From Virgibacillus chiguensis (GTDB lineage Bacteria; Bacillota; Bacilli; Bacillales; Amphibacillaceae), in assembly GCF_900129865.1 (NCBI RefSeq), contig NZ_FQXD01000007.1, positions 4,221 to 68,220 of the forward strand: a DNA stretch of 64,000 nt. Direction: 5' to 3'. Below the pieces are notes generated by a model. That model was not told where the DNA came from and did not search any database. It saw only the letters and a list, made by a program, of their open reading frames with translations. Position numbers and translations under genes: made by a program. Shown in pieces: positions 8,774 through 17,177 of this stretch (the stretch's first letter is position 1; the number at the start of each line of letters is the position of its first letter).

Positions 8774-9841
8774 ATGTTTTTAGCCTGGAATGAGATGAAG
8801 AACAACAAATTACGCTTCACTTTAATTGTTGGTGTATTATTGCTCGTTTCCTACCTTGTTTTCTTATTATCAGGGCTGGCAAACGGGTTGGAAGACATGA
8901 ACAAAGCAGCGGTTGATAAATGGGAAGCACAAGGCGTCATTTTGACAGAAGAATCCGATGTTAACCTGCCTCAATCTAGCTTATCACTGGAGGATTATGA
9001 TGGGGAAGGTGCAGATGAATTTGCTAGTTTAGCCCAAATTAGCTCCATCGCTACTTCAGGGGATAATAAATCGAATGTAGCTCTCTTCGGCATTCATGCA
9101 GATGAGTTCATTATGCCTGACATAACAGAGGGCGAGACGTTTCAAAATGATAATGAAGTGGTTGCTGATGCGTCTTTAAAAGAAGAAGGATTTGAACTCG
9201 GTGATGAGTTGCAATTGGCTTCCACTGAGGAAAAGTTAACCATTGTCGGTTTTACCGATAATGCAAAATTCATTGCTGCACCGGTACTTTACACTGACTT
9301 ACAAACCGTACACAAAGTGCGCTACGGAGAAGCGGCAGAAATGTACAAAGAACAAATAAATGCCTTTGTCATTCGAACAGATGATTTATCCAATGTAGAT
9401 GTTAAAGAAGCATTAGAAGTTGTAGATACGACAACATTTATCGAAAATCTCCCTGGTTATTCAGAACAAAAATTAACCTTAAACTTTATGATTTACTTCT
9501 TATTTGTTATCTCTGCAGTCGTATTAGCTATTTTCCTCTATGTACTTACCATTCAGAAGATAAGTATATTCGGGGTTATGAAAGCACAAGGAATATCGAG
9601 TAAATACTTAGCAAACTCGGTTATTGCCCAAACTTTTTTATTGGCAGCTGCAGGTGTGGTTCTCGGATTTCTGTTAACGATGGTTACAGGGTTCTTTTTA
9701 CCAGATATCGTTCCTATCGCCTTTAATTATTTGGATTTACTCCTCTATGGTATTGTACTTGTTTTTGTATCTGTATTAGGAGCGCTGTTCTCTATTCAAA
9801 CGATTGTAAAGATCGATCCACTAAAAGCGATTGGAGGTTAA
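8774..9841 (+). CDS. FtsX/MacB-type ABC exporter permease (HrtB-like)
   Basis: A 355-residue ABC permease with the FtsX/MacB layout: one N-terminal transmembrane helix (about residues 15-37), a large extracytoplasmic domain (about 40-230), then three transmembrane helices in the last 130 residues. Start ATG at 8774 is chosen since GGGAGGGAGA precedes it; a TTG 15 bp upstream lies inside that site. The ATPase gene follows after 3 bp, forming a two-gene operon. The layout resembles the HrtBA heme-efflux pump and related lipophilic-compound exporters, but the substrate is not readable from sequence. Confidence 0.85.
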   Translation: MFLAWNEMKNNKLRFTLIVGVLLLVSYLVFLLSGLANGLEDMNKAAVDKWEAQGVILTEESDVNLPQSSLSLEDYDGEGADEFASLAQISSIATSGDNKSNVALFGIHADEFIMPDITEGETFQNDNEVVADASLKEEGFELGDELQLASTEEKLTIVGFTDNAKFIAAPVLYTDLQTVHKVRYGEAAEMYKEQINAFVIRTDDLSNVDVKEALEVVDTTTFIENLPGYSEQKLTLNFMIYFLFVISAVVLAIFLYVLTIQKISIFGVMKAQGISSKYLANSVIAQTFLLAAAGVVLGFLLTMVTGFFLPDIVPIAFNYLDLLLYGIVLVFVSVLGALFSIQTIVKIDPLKAIGG

Positions 9842-9844
9842 ACC

Positions 9845-10531
9845 ATGGCAGTTCTTGAAATGAAACAAGTGCGTAAAATTTTCGGTTCGGGACATACAGA
9901 AGTAGAAGCTCTAAAGCCAACTGATTTCTCCTCTCAACAGGGGGAATTAATTGCTGTCATTGGACCATCTGGATCGGGAAAAAGTACCTTTTTGACAATA
10001 GCCGGTGGTCTACAAACTCCTACCAGTGGTCAAGTATTTATGAATGGTACAGATATTACTAAATTAAAAGAGAAACAGCGATCAGCCATTCGCTTGAAAG
10101 AAATTGGGTTCGTCCTGCAATCATCTAATTTAGTTCCATTTTTGAATGTGAAGCAACAAATGCGTTTATTAGATAAAGTAAAGAAGCATAACTTGCCTTC
10201 TGAAAAATTGCAGGAACTATATCAAACATTAGGTATTCATAAGTTATTAAATAGCTTTCCGTCCGACTTGTCAGGAGGAGAAAAACAACGTGTCGCTATT
10301 GCCAAGGCACTCTACACAGACCCTAGTATCATTTTAGCCGATGAGCCAACCGCCTCCCTCGACTCCGATCGAGCGTTTGAAGTGATGGAAATGCTACAAG
10401 AAATAACGACGAAGAGCAACAAAACTACCATCGTTGTTACGCATGATACACGATTAATTGATTATTGTGATAAAGTGTATCAAATTACAGATGGAAGGCT
10501 TGCTTTACAAACCGAGCAAGCACAATCATAG
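9845..10531 (+). CDS. ABC transporter ATPase (MacB/HrtA-like)
   Basis: A 228-residue nucleotide-binding subunit of the preceding permease. Walker A GPSGSGKST (about residue 39), signature LSGGEKQR, Walker B IILADEPTA and the H-loop VVTHD are intact, and length matches the LolD/MacB/HrtA class that powers export or mechanotransmission. The start at 9845, three bases after the permease stop (AGGTTAAACC before ATG), implies translational coupling. Confidence 0.92.
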   Translation: MAVLEMKQVRKIFGSGHTEVEALKPTDFSSQQGELIAVIGPSGSGKSTFLTIAGGLQTPTSGQVFMNGTDITKLKEKQRSAIRLKEIGFVLQSSNLVPFLNVKQQMRLLDKVKKHNLPSEKLQELYQTLGIHKLLNSFPSDLSGGEKQRVAIAKALYTDPSIILADEPTASLDSDRAFEVMEMLQEITTKSNKTTIVVTHDTRLIDYCDKVYQITDGRLALQTEQAQS

Positions 10532-10541
10532 GACTTCATTA

Positions 10542-10634
10542 TTAGAAAAACTTGGCTTGTCGCCAAGTCTTATGGCGAATGGCATCGTTTTTCTTATACT
10601 ATAAACCTTTAAACTTTTATAATTTCCTATAGTA
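10542..10634 (+). repeat. Repeat family B, full-length copy
   Basis: Reference copy of a 93-bp intergenic repeat: starts TTAGAAAAACTTGG, forms the hairpin ACTTGGCTTGTCGCCAAGT, continues through TTCTTATACTATAAACC and ends TTTATAATTTCCTATAGTA. It abuts repeat A copy 3 directly. Other copies: 20637, 23094, 28852, 36120, 37268, 42040, 59342. Confidence 0.85.
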
Positions 10635-10717
10635 GAACAAAGGCGCTGGAGCCGGACGTGGCTAAATAACTTAGTAAGTTTATCAACAGCTGCAAAATTT
10701 TATAATATCCTAGACCA
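10635..10717 (+). repeat. Repeat family A, copy 3 (large internal deletion)
   Basis: Only the first GAACAAAGG and the last 70-odd bases (CGCTGGAGCCGGACGTGG to CTAGACCA) remain; about 185 bp of the 267-bp element are missing. It begins at the base where repeat B ends. Confidence 0.85.
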
Positions 10718-10719
10718 TA

Positions 10720-10769
10720 GAAAAGCTACAGCCTATGCCAGAAAAACGTGGCCTAAGCTGTAGCTTTTC
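10720..10769. terminator. Hairpin downstream of ABC exporter
   Basis: A perfect 13-bp stem GAAAAGCTACAGC/GCTGTAGCTTTTC with a 24-nt loop. It could end exporter transcription after the repeats, though the trailing T run is weak. Confidence 0.5.
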
Positions 10770-10793
10770 CTTGTACCAACTCTAATTGATAAA

Positions 10794-10825
10794 AAGCCAG
10801 CTGCTTATTCCCATACAGCTGGCTT
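10794..10825 (-). terminator. Terminator of ydaG-like gene
   Basis: On the minus strand a 10-bp stem AAGCCAGCTG/CAGCTGGCTT is followed by TTT; it lies 9 bp beyond the stop of the gene on that strand. Confidence 0.75.
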
Positions 10826-10833
10826 GATTACTC

Positions 10834-11259
10834 CTATATCTCTAATTCCTGTGGCGTTTCTTGCCCTTTTTTATTCATGAGACGGATATGCAATGGCTTT
10901 ATTTCCAGCACCGTTAAATTTGGGTCATCTGGTCCATCAAAATATATATTTGCATGGTCACTCCATAATTTCTTCTTTAGTTCAGGAGAATCGTTGACAT
11001 TTACCTTGCCTTCATACTCCACATAAGCGTCACCAAACCCTTCTCCTTCATAACCAAGAATAATATGGGTATACGGGTTTTGTTCAATATCATCTACTTT
11101 GTCCGTTTGCTTGCTAGTTAGTGTATACAATGTTAAGTTATCATGATAAAACGTCATATACCTAGAGTGCGGCATTTTCCCTTTTACTGTAGCCATCGGA
11201 CCAACAAGATCACTTTCCAAAATTTGTTCAACTTGTACTCGTACATGTTCTTGCTTCAC
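10834..11259 (-). CDS. General stress protein, PNPOx-like split-barrel (YdaG-like)
   Basis: A 141-residue pyridoxamine 5'-phosphate oxidase-like split-barrel protein, similar in length and content to Bacillus YdaG (general stress protein 26), which likely binds a flavin. Features: GPMATVKGKMPHSRYMTFY near the N-terminus and PNLTVLEIKPLHIRLMN near the end. Start is GTG at 11259 behind AAGGAG with 9-nt spacing; the upstream in-frame extension to 11331 overlaps that site and is rejected. Downstream of the DUF2254 gene on the same strand, 73 bp apart, so possibly cotranscribed. Confidence 0.82.
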   Translation of the reverse strand: MKQEHVRVQVEQILESDLVGPMATVKGKMPHSRYMTFYHDNLTLYTLTSKQTDKVDDIEQNPYTHIILGYEGEGFGDAYVEYEGKVNVNDSPELKKKLWSDHANIYFDGPDDPNLTVLEIKPLHIRLMNKKGQETPQELEI

Positions 11260-11332
11260 GTAAACATGCTCCTTTCTTATAACATGATTTATACGTATTA
11301 TTCCTTTATATTGCCTTCTTAAACATCGCAAA

Positions 11333-12709
11333 TCATTGCTTATCGCCTTTTAAGTGACGTTCGATGTAGTTATAGTTAGACGCATGGCCCGTAATACGTG
11401 CAAGCTCTTGAAGATTGCGTAGCAATAATTTACGATCTAGATCAAAAATAAACTCTGTATAAATATGATCAATCGTATTCGTAGCAAAATTCCAAATCAC
11501 CTTATGATATTTTTGATCCACCGCGCCAGCCAATCTCGTTAACGCTTCAATGATGTTTGTAATAATCGGATAGTTCTTTTGTGCATAATGTCTAATTAAT
11601 CCCAACCCCTGATAGAGGTGGTATTCGAAATCATCCACACCTAATATGAAGCGCACTTGACCTTCTTCATCGACTAAATAAGGGGAAAAGGTAGCTTTAT
11701 TCTCCAAAGCTAACAGCAAGTCGGCCACTTGATAAATCGTATTCGCAGCTGTTTTAGGATCATCATTTCCCATTGCTTTAATCGCAATTTCTGCTAGCTT
11801 ATTTAGACCGTATTTTAAGTCTTGAATTTCTGTTTCCTTATGGCCTAAACGAATAAAATCTAAGTATTCTTGCTCGTTCACTTGATGAGCGCCTGGCCCC
11901 CAATAAGTAAAAAGCTGATTTCCTTGTAAAGCATAGTTTCCAATACCTACTTCCATTTTCACAATAATATTGTCTTGTTTCGCTTTTTGTAGTAAGTCTT
12001 TAAAGAGAATCAGCTGTATATAGCCAGATATAGGCGCTAATACACTACATTTTTCTTTTTGCCACCCTTGCAATAAGTCACCAGGATTTTCCGTTCGCAT
12101 TTGCTGTAAGTCTTTCGTAAAATCTCCTTCTAACATTTCTACTGTAACTTGCTTCATCGTGTCGGTAATATTATGCACTTGCATCCATGTAGTAGCATGA
12201 TTTATAAAATATATAAATGTTACTGCTGCAAAAAAAGCAATTGCTACAGTAGCAAACGGTACAGTTACATAATAGTCAACGGGATTACTACTAATTGCTA
12301 GAAACATGATTAACACGTAAACAAAACTGCCATTAAAGATTCCTAGAATATGCTGCGTCTGCTTATCTTTGACAAAATTTTGCAACATCCTTGGAGAAAA
12401 CTGACCACTAAATGTGGTGAGTACAACAAGTAACGAGTTTAGCGTAAACGCACTAAGTGTTAGAACGCCACCAATTAATGCGCTTATTAATGCCCTCGTC
12501 GTTTCAAAAGTAGCTTGAAAACCGTCAAAAGTATATTTAGCTATGCCTATCCCTACATCCATATAAACTGTGATAGCAACTAGAAAAAACGTCCATAAAA
12601 TATACAACAACGGTGTTCGCCATAAAGTTAGGCGAAGTTCATATTTTCTTTCTTGTTTCGACATTTTTAAATACTTACTTAATGATGGTGGTAGCCATTT
12701 CACTAACAT
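11333..12709 (-). CDS. DUF2254 family membrane protein
   Basis: A 458-residue membrane protein of the DUF2254 family. Helices lie at about residues 30-50, 75-100, 120-145 and 150-170, with the family segment LIGGVLTLSAFTLNSLLVVL and FSPRMLQNF between them; the remaining 290 residues are a soluble C-terminal domain. No biochemical function is established for the family. It stands upstream of the ydaG-like stress gene on the same strand, which hints at a stress setting but proves nothing. Confidence 0.8.
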   Translation of the reverse strand: MLVKWLPPSLSKYLKMSKQERKYELRLTLWRTPLLYILWTFFLVAITVYMDVGIGIAKYTFDGFQATFETTRALISALIGGVLTLSAFTLNSLLVVLTTFSGQFSPRMLQNFVKDKQTQHILGIFNGSFVYVLIMFLAISSNPVDYYVTVPFATVAIAFFAAVTFIYFINHATTWMQVHNITDTMKQVTVEMLEGDFTKDLQQMRTENPGDLLQGWQKEKCSVLAPISGYIQLILFKDLLQKAKQDNIIVKMEVGIGNYALQGNQLFTYWGPGAHQVNEQEYLDFIRLGHKETEIQDLKYGLNKLAEIAIKAMGNDDPKTAANTIYQVADLLLALENKATFSPYLVDEEGQVRFILGVDDFEYHLYQGLGLIRHYAQKNYPIITNIIEALTRLAGAVDQKYHKVIWNFATNTIDHIYTEFIFDLDRKLLLRNLQELARITGHASNYNYIERHLKGDKQ

Positions 12710-13050
12710 ACAACTTCTCCCCTATGAATTAAATTTCAAAGTGTATATTCGTTTTACTACCCCATTTTTTTATCAATTACACTTATATCTGTTTCCTATT
12801 TTTAGAGGGCATTCTCAACTTGAGATCATTCGCAAATATAAATACCTAGCACCTTGTACTTCGAAATTGGATAATGGATAGGTTAACTTGACTAGACAAA
12901 AAAATTAAGGTGAAGTAGACTAAACAAAACATAAAATGGTTCCTATTATAAAAATAGTCATTGTATCCACTACCAGTTCTAGCCCTCTTCCTTTTTTGAT
13001 ACATTTTCTATACAATGTTTCCAATATAAAAAATAGCAGGCGGTGAACTA
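12710..13050. other. Divergent intergenic region, nothing identified
   Basis: About 340 bp between the divergent DUF2254 and AraC-family genes. No repeat, RNA gene or clear operator was seen; TTGATA and TACAAT around 12995-13015 are too close together for a standard promoter. Confidence 0.4.
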
Positions 13051-13815
13051 ATGAACTATATTCTCTTTGGAAAAGATAGTATCGCAAGCTTTTCCAATAC
13101 CACTAAAGCAGAATCCCATAAGCATTGGATGTTACAACTATTTTTAAGTTTAGATGGGGAAATGATAATTGAAGTAAGTGGAAAACCTATTTCTTTTGAA
13201 TGCATAATAATTAATTCTAATCGAGTCCACAAAATAGATTCGGCTCAAACGTCGCATTTTACCATGTTGTTAGATAACACATCAACTATTGGAAAGCAAT
13301 TGAAGAAAGTTTATTTGCAAAATAAAGACTACCATCTTTTTCATGCATCTGCTAATATGGTTGCGCTTAAAAATTCGTTTAAAAAATTAGACACCATGAA
13401 AATTCTCTATTATGAAATATTTATACAGCGTTTATTTCAAACATTAAATATAAATACATGTGTTAAACCAAATTATGACTCACGAATTCATACTGCACTT
13501 AAAGCAATTTCCACATCCCAAAAAGGTGAGATTTCTTTACAATCTTTAGCTCATTTAGTAGCTTTATCAAAAAGCAGATTATCCCACCTCTTTAAAGCAG
13601 AAACAGGAACTCCATTGAAAAGTTATTTATTGTTACACCGACTTAGAGATGCTTACTCTTATTTGTTAGAGTATAGATATGATATAACTACTTCAGCTAT
13701 GAAAGCAGGGTTTGACAGCCCTTCCCATTTCGCTGCAACAAGTAAAAAAATAACTGGGATGTCCGCTTCAAATATTAGCAAAGATAGCGTTTTTTTGAAA
13801 GTATCTTTCCATTGA
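13051..13815 (+). CDS. AraC-family transcriptional regulator
   Basis: A 254-residue regulator. The N-terminal 140 residues are a putative cupin-like sensor without clear motif; the C-terminal 100 residues hold the paired AraC helix-turn-helix motifs, the first around SLQSLAHLVALSKSRLSHLF and the second around ITTSAMKAGFDSPSHFA. AGGCGGTGA precedes the ATG. Its ligand is unknown; it is on the same strand as the transglutaminase-like gene 89 bp downstream, which may be its target or operon partner. Confidence 0.85.
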   Translation: MNYILFGKDSIASFSNTTKAESHKHWMLQLFLSLDGEMIIEVSGKPISFECIIINSNRVHKIDSAQTSHFTMLLDNTSTIGKQLKKVYLQNKDYHLFHASANMVALKNSFKKLDTMKILYYEIFIQRLFQTLNINTCVKPNYDSRIHTALKAISTSQKGEISLQSLAHLVALSKSRLSHLFKAETGTPLKSYLLLHRLRDAYSYLLEYRYDITTSAMKAGFDSPSHFAATSKKITGMSASNISKDSVFLKVSFH

Positions 13816-13840
13816 GTCTTCTATATTAAAAGGAGCAACA

Positions 13841-13881
13841 TACATCTAGATCACGTTTGTTCATATCGTGTTCTAGATGTA
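13841..13881 (+). other. Hairpin between araC-type and transglutaminase genes
   Basis: Arms TACATCTAGA/TCTAGATGTA (10 bp) plus CACG/CGTG with a single T-T mismatch and an 11-nt loop. No T run follows, so it is more likely a leader or mRNA-processing structure than a terminator. It is preceded by AAAAGGAG with no start codon at the right distance. Confidence 0.5.
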
Positions 13882-13904
13882 TAGAAGAATTGGAGAAGGA
13901 TAAA

Positions 13905-14603
13905 ATGGAAAAATATTTATCACCTACGTCCCTGCTCGATTTCGAAAAAAAAACAATACAACGCCTCATCCAAGACAAAGAGTGGAAACAGTTAGATGAC
14001 TACAACAAAATTAAGAGTTGCTATGAATTTGTACAAAATGATATTCTTTTCGGTTATAACAAAAAGGATCAAATCCCTGCAAGCAAAATTTTAAAAAACG
14101 GTTACGGACAATGCAACACGAAAAGCATTTTGTTTATGGCGTTATTAAGAGCTGTAAGTATTCCTTGCCGAATACGTGGGTTTTGGATAGACAAGGAAGT
14201 ACAGAAAGGACTTATTCCAAACTGGATTTATGAGATCTCACCTGCACTTATTCTCCATAGTTGGGTCGAGGTGTTTTATGAAGATGTATGGTATGCGCTA
14301 GAAGGGTTGATTATCGACGAAAAATATTTAAGACAAATGCAGCTTATGTATCCTAATAATATTGGCTTTTGCGGTTTTGGAATCAGTACAACTAATCTAC
14401 AAAACCCGTGCGTTGAATGGAACCAAGCAAATACGTATATTCAACAACAAGCAATTATAGAAGATTTGGGTGTATTCGCTACACCAGACGAGTTATTTTA
14501 TCAGTTTGAACAATCGATCTCTCCAGTGAAACAAGTAGCGTTTTCCATCTTTATTCGTCATATTATGAATAGAAAGGCCAAGAAAATTCGTAATAAAGTT
14601 TAA
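13905..14603 (+). CDS. Transglutaminase-like (cysteine protease fold) protein
   Basis: A 232-residue cytoplasmic protein with a transglutaminase-like core: catalytic Cys in NGYGQCNTKS (about residue 66), His in LHSWVEVFY (about residue 110), and an acidic residue shortly after in ALEGLIIDEKY, giving a plausible Cys-His-Asp/Glu triad. No signal peptide. Start ATG at 13905 is preferred because GGAGAAGGA precedes it; a TTG 48 bp upstream falls in the leader hairpin. Proteins of this kind act as proteases, peptide N-glycanases or crosslinkers; which applies here is unknown. Confidence 0.75.
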   Translation: MEKYLSPTSLLDFEKKTIQRLIQDKEWKQLDDYNKIKSCYEFVQNDILFGYNKKDQIPASKILKNGYGQCNTKSILFMALLRAVSIPCRIRGFWIDKEVQKGLIPNWIYEISPALILHSWVEVFYEDVWYALEGLIIDEKYLRQMQLMYPNNIGFCGFGISTTNLQNPCVEWNQANTYIQQQAIIEDLGVFATPDELFYQFEQSISPVKQVAFSIFIRHIMNRKAKKIRNKV

Positions 14604-14621
14604 CAAATAAATCGATTAAGA

Positions 14622-14641
14622 GGGAGCGTTTACTTGCTCCC
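14622..14641. terminator. Short hairpin between convergent genes
   Basis: GGGAGC/GCTCCC with an 8-nt loop, between the transglutaminase-like gene and the end of the kinase gene on the other strand. Short stem and no T run, hence modest confidence. Confidence 0.4.
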
Positions 14642-14670
14642 GACTCTCACAACACAAGTCTCCCTTCCTT

Positions 14671-15620
14671 TTACCTTTCAATTCGTTCTATTTCACCAAG
14701 ACATTGCTGCACTTGTTCATAATATGGCAGCCCTTCATTGTCACCTACAACACGAACTACCATGGAGCCGACCGTATTCGCCACTTGCATCATTTTGTTT
14801 AAATCCCAATTCTGCGAAAGTCCGTAAAGTACACCGGCATTAAAACCATCACCGGCGCCAACTGTATCTACAACCTTGGAAGCTTTTACAGGTGCTGCTT
14901 CGACGGTTTTACCTTGATAATAACCAACAGATCCTTTTTCGCCTAGCTTTACCGCGACAAATGAAATTCCTAACTCTCTTGCTTGATATATAATTTTTGT
15001 GGATTTTTTTCTCCCATAATGATTTCCATTTCTTCATCACCAGTTAGTAAAATATCTACTTTTGGCAAGATTTTCTCAAGAACAACGCGTGCCTTTTCCT
15101 TTGTCCACATACGAAGCCGAATGTTGGGATCAAACGATACTTTTACATCATGCTTTTTTGCCAGTTCAATTGCTTTTTCCATTACTGGAATATTACTGTC
15201 CTCAATAGCTGGGTAAATACCTGTTAAGTGAAGCACTTTCGCATGTTTAAAATAGTTCTCATCTAAATCAGCCACCGTTAATGTTTTCATTGGTGATTGA
15301 TTACGATAGTAAAATGTACGTACATTGCCGTCTTCCATTCTCTCGTTAAAATTTAAGGACGTAGGGTAACCATCAACAAGCTTCAATTGGGATGTATCTA
15401 TCCCCTCTCCACGAATAAAGTGATGTATGTAACGCCCGAATTCATCGTTACCTAGCCTGCTTATATACCCAGTCTTCATCCCCAATCGCGAGCAGCCAAT
15501 AGCAAGGTTCAACTCTGCACCGCCAACTCTCTTTTCAAATGTACGAACAAATTGTAATGGCCCTGTACTTCCCGGGTTAAAAACAATCATTGCTTCTCCT
15601 AATGTAATAATATCGAGCAC
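14671..15620 (-). pseudogene. kdgK: 2-keto-3-deoxygluconate kinase, frameshifted
   Basis: A PfkB-family sugar kinase of the KDG kinase type whose frame breaks near the middle of the C-terminal half. From GTG 15620 (GGAGG 8 bp upstream) the frame reads through to about residue 212 (MGEKNPQK) and meets TAG at 14970. One base is missing in an A-run on the coding strand (forward T run at 14994-14998 or its neighbour at 15004-15010); in the shifted frame the protein continues through ARELGISFVAVKLGEKGSVG and the catalytic anion-hole motif DTVGAGDGFNAG to TAA at 14671. A repaired gene would encode about 316 residues, normal for KdgK. True pseudogene, phase-variable gene or sequencing error cannot be told apart here. 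Confidence 0.85.
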
Positions 15621-15690
15621 ATCTTTTCCCTCCATGTCTAGTTGTCCTATTTTTTCAACATGTTTCCCACATCTTTCGTTCGTTTTAGAA

Positions 15691-15788
15691 GTTGTACAAA
15701 AAGTGCGTTACATGGAAATGACATTAGAAAAACTAGATGGCGGAAGCTGTAGTTTTTCATATACTAGTGTAAAAAAAGTTTGTACAAC
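15691..15788. other. Nested inverted-repeat element between rpiA and kdgK
   Basis: GTTGTACAAA at 15691 and its exact complement TTTGTACAAC at 15779 flank a segment that also holds the 9-bp hairpin GAAAAACTA/TAGTTTTTC (15727-15758). The inner hairpin could terminate or attenuate minus-strand transcription between rpiA and kdgK; the outer arms look like short terminal inverted repeats of a 98-bp element. Confidence 0.45.
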
Positions 15789-15793
15789 AACTA

Positions 15794-16471
15794 TCACTTT
15801 ATCTGTCTTTCAACGACGCCGTTATTAGCCGTTAAAACTATATCGGTCATATCAATAAATAAACCCGTCTCCACCACCCCAACCAACTGTTTTAATTGTC
15901 CATGTAATGTCTTAGGGTGCTCTATGGAGCCGAAAGCACAATCTAGAATATAATTTCCATTATCAGATACAAATGGCTGTTGGTTCACTTTTCGTAATAC
16001 AGGCGTACAACCAAAACGCTCTAAATAAGACGCTGTTTTTTGCCAACCAAATGGCACCACTTCAACAGGTAGAGGGAATCTGCCTAATTTGTCCACACTT
16101 TTTGTATTGTCAACAATGATTATTCGTTTATCCGCTGCTTCAGCGACAATTTTTTCTCGAACTAAAGAACCTCCGCCACCTTTCATTAATTGAAAGTCAG
16201 GATCGACTTCATCCGCACCATCAATAGCTACATCTATTTTTGTCACCTTTGAAAAATCAGTTAATGGAATTCCATATGCTTCGGCTAGCTTTTCTGTCTG
16301 TTTGGATGTCGGAATACCCTGAATATGCAACCCTTCACGCACACATCTTTTTAGTTCTTCTAAAAAGTAATGAACCGTTGAACCCGTTCCAAGGCCTAAC
16401 GTCATACCAGATTGCACATATGAAAGAGCTGCATGTGCCACTATCTGTTTACCACTATTATGATGAGTCAT
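15794..16471 (-). CDS. rpiA: Ribose-5-phosphate isomerase A
   Basis: A 225-residue RpiA interconverting ribose 5-phosphate and ribulose 5-phosphate. Hallmarks are all present: LGTGSTV (phosphate binding, about residue 25), DGADEVD (catalytic Asp) and KGGGGSLVREKIV (catalytic Glu and Lys). Start ATG 16471 lies behind AAAGGAG with 9-nt spacing; the upstream extension to 16528 is rejected. It follows the KDPG aldolase gene by 61 bp in the same operon. Bacilli often rely on RpiB, so an RpiA inside a sugar-acid cluster suggests a dedicated catabolic role. Confidence 0.93.
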   Translation of the reverse strand: MTHHNSGKQIVAHAALSYVQSGMTLGLGTGSTVHYFLEELKRCVREGLHIQGIPTSKQTEKLAEAYGIPLTDFSKVTKIDVAIDGADEVDPDFQLMKGGGGSLVREKIVAEAADKRIIIVDNTKSVDKLGRFPLPVEVVPFGWQKTASYLERFGCTPVLRKVNQQPFVSDNGNYILDCAFGSIEHPKTLHGQLKQLVGVVETGLFIDMTDIVLTANNGVVERQIK

Positions 16472-16532
16472 GTGCAGACACTCCTTTAAAGTATTGTTTT
16501 TATTGCATACCTTTATCCCATTAAACAAAACT

Positions 16533-17159
16533 TTAAACTATGGCTCGAATATACGATCTCGCTTCTTCCTCTAATTTCTCATAATCAGCTTCTGTTTTTA
16601 ACTTGGTAACATTCACTAAATTACTGCCAATACCTACAGCTTTTGCACCTTGTTGTAAATAATCATTCATATTCTCTAACGTTATCCCTCCTGTAATCAT
16701 TGCCTCCACATGTGGAAGTGGTCCTAACATATTTTTCATATAGGAAGGGCCAACTGTTGACGCTGGGAAAATTTTCACCATACTTGCTCCATGCTCATAA
16801 GCAGTTACGATTTCAGTAGGCGTTAACACTCCTGGGATATATAGCATACCGTAACGGTTGGTGAGCTTAAGCGTTTCTATACTCAACGATGGAGAGACGA
16901 TAAAATCTGCTCCTGCTAGCATAACTGCTCTAGCTGTATCCGAATCTAGAACCGTACCAGCACCAATACAACTTTCCTCACCCATTGCTTCCTTTGCTAC
17001 CGCAATAATGTTTGCAACATTTGGTGTTTCCGCTGTAATTTCAACAGCCTTCACACCCCCTGCAGATAGCGCTTTTAATATAGGAACAATATTTTCTCCA
17101 TCCGCTTTTCTGATTACGGCTACTACTTTTGTCGCTTTAATAATATCTATCGGCTTCAT
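16533..17159 (-). CDS. KDPG/KHG aldolase
   Basis: A 208-residue class I aldolase of the KDPG/KHG (Eda/KdgA) family, expected to split 2-keto-3-deoxy-6-phosphogluconate into pyruvate and glyceraldehyde 3-phosphate. The Schiff-base lysine is in MVKIFPAS (about residue 130) and the catalytic Glu is in KAVEIT (about residue 41); IGAGTVLD and GGITLENM complete the TIM barrel. The E. coli-type Arg after the catalytic strand is not kept (AE in its place), as is also the case in Bacillus-type KdgA. Sits between the SIS isomerase and rpiA genes. Confidence 0.85.
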   Translation of the reverse strand: MKPIDIIKATKVVAVIRKADGENIVPILKALSAGGVKAVEITAETPNVANIIAVAKEAMGEESCIGAGTVLDSDTARAVMLAGADFIVSPSLSIETLKLTNRYGMLYIPGVLTPTEIVTAYEHGASMVKIFPASTVGPSYMKNMLGPLPHVEAMITGGITLENMNDYLQQGAKAVGIGSNLVNVTKLKTEADYEKLEEEARSYIRAIV

Positions 17160-17177
17160 GAAAGAACACTCCTATTC

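Noticed and set aside
14634-14843. Plus-strand 69-codon ORF
   Set aside because: Lies antisense to the C-terminal half of the kdgK gene, whose reading in the shifted frame (GAGD motif) explains the sequence.
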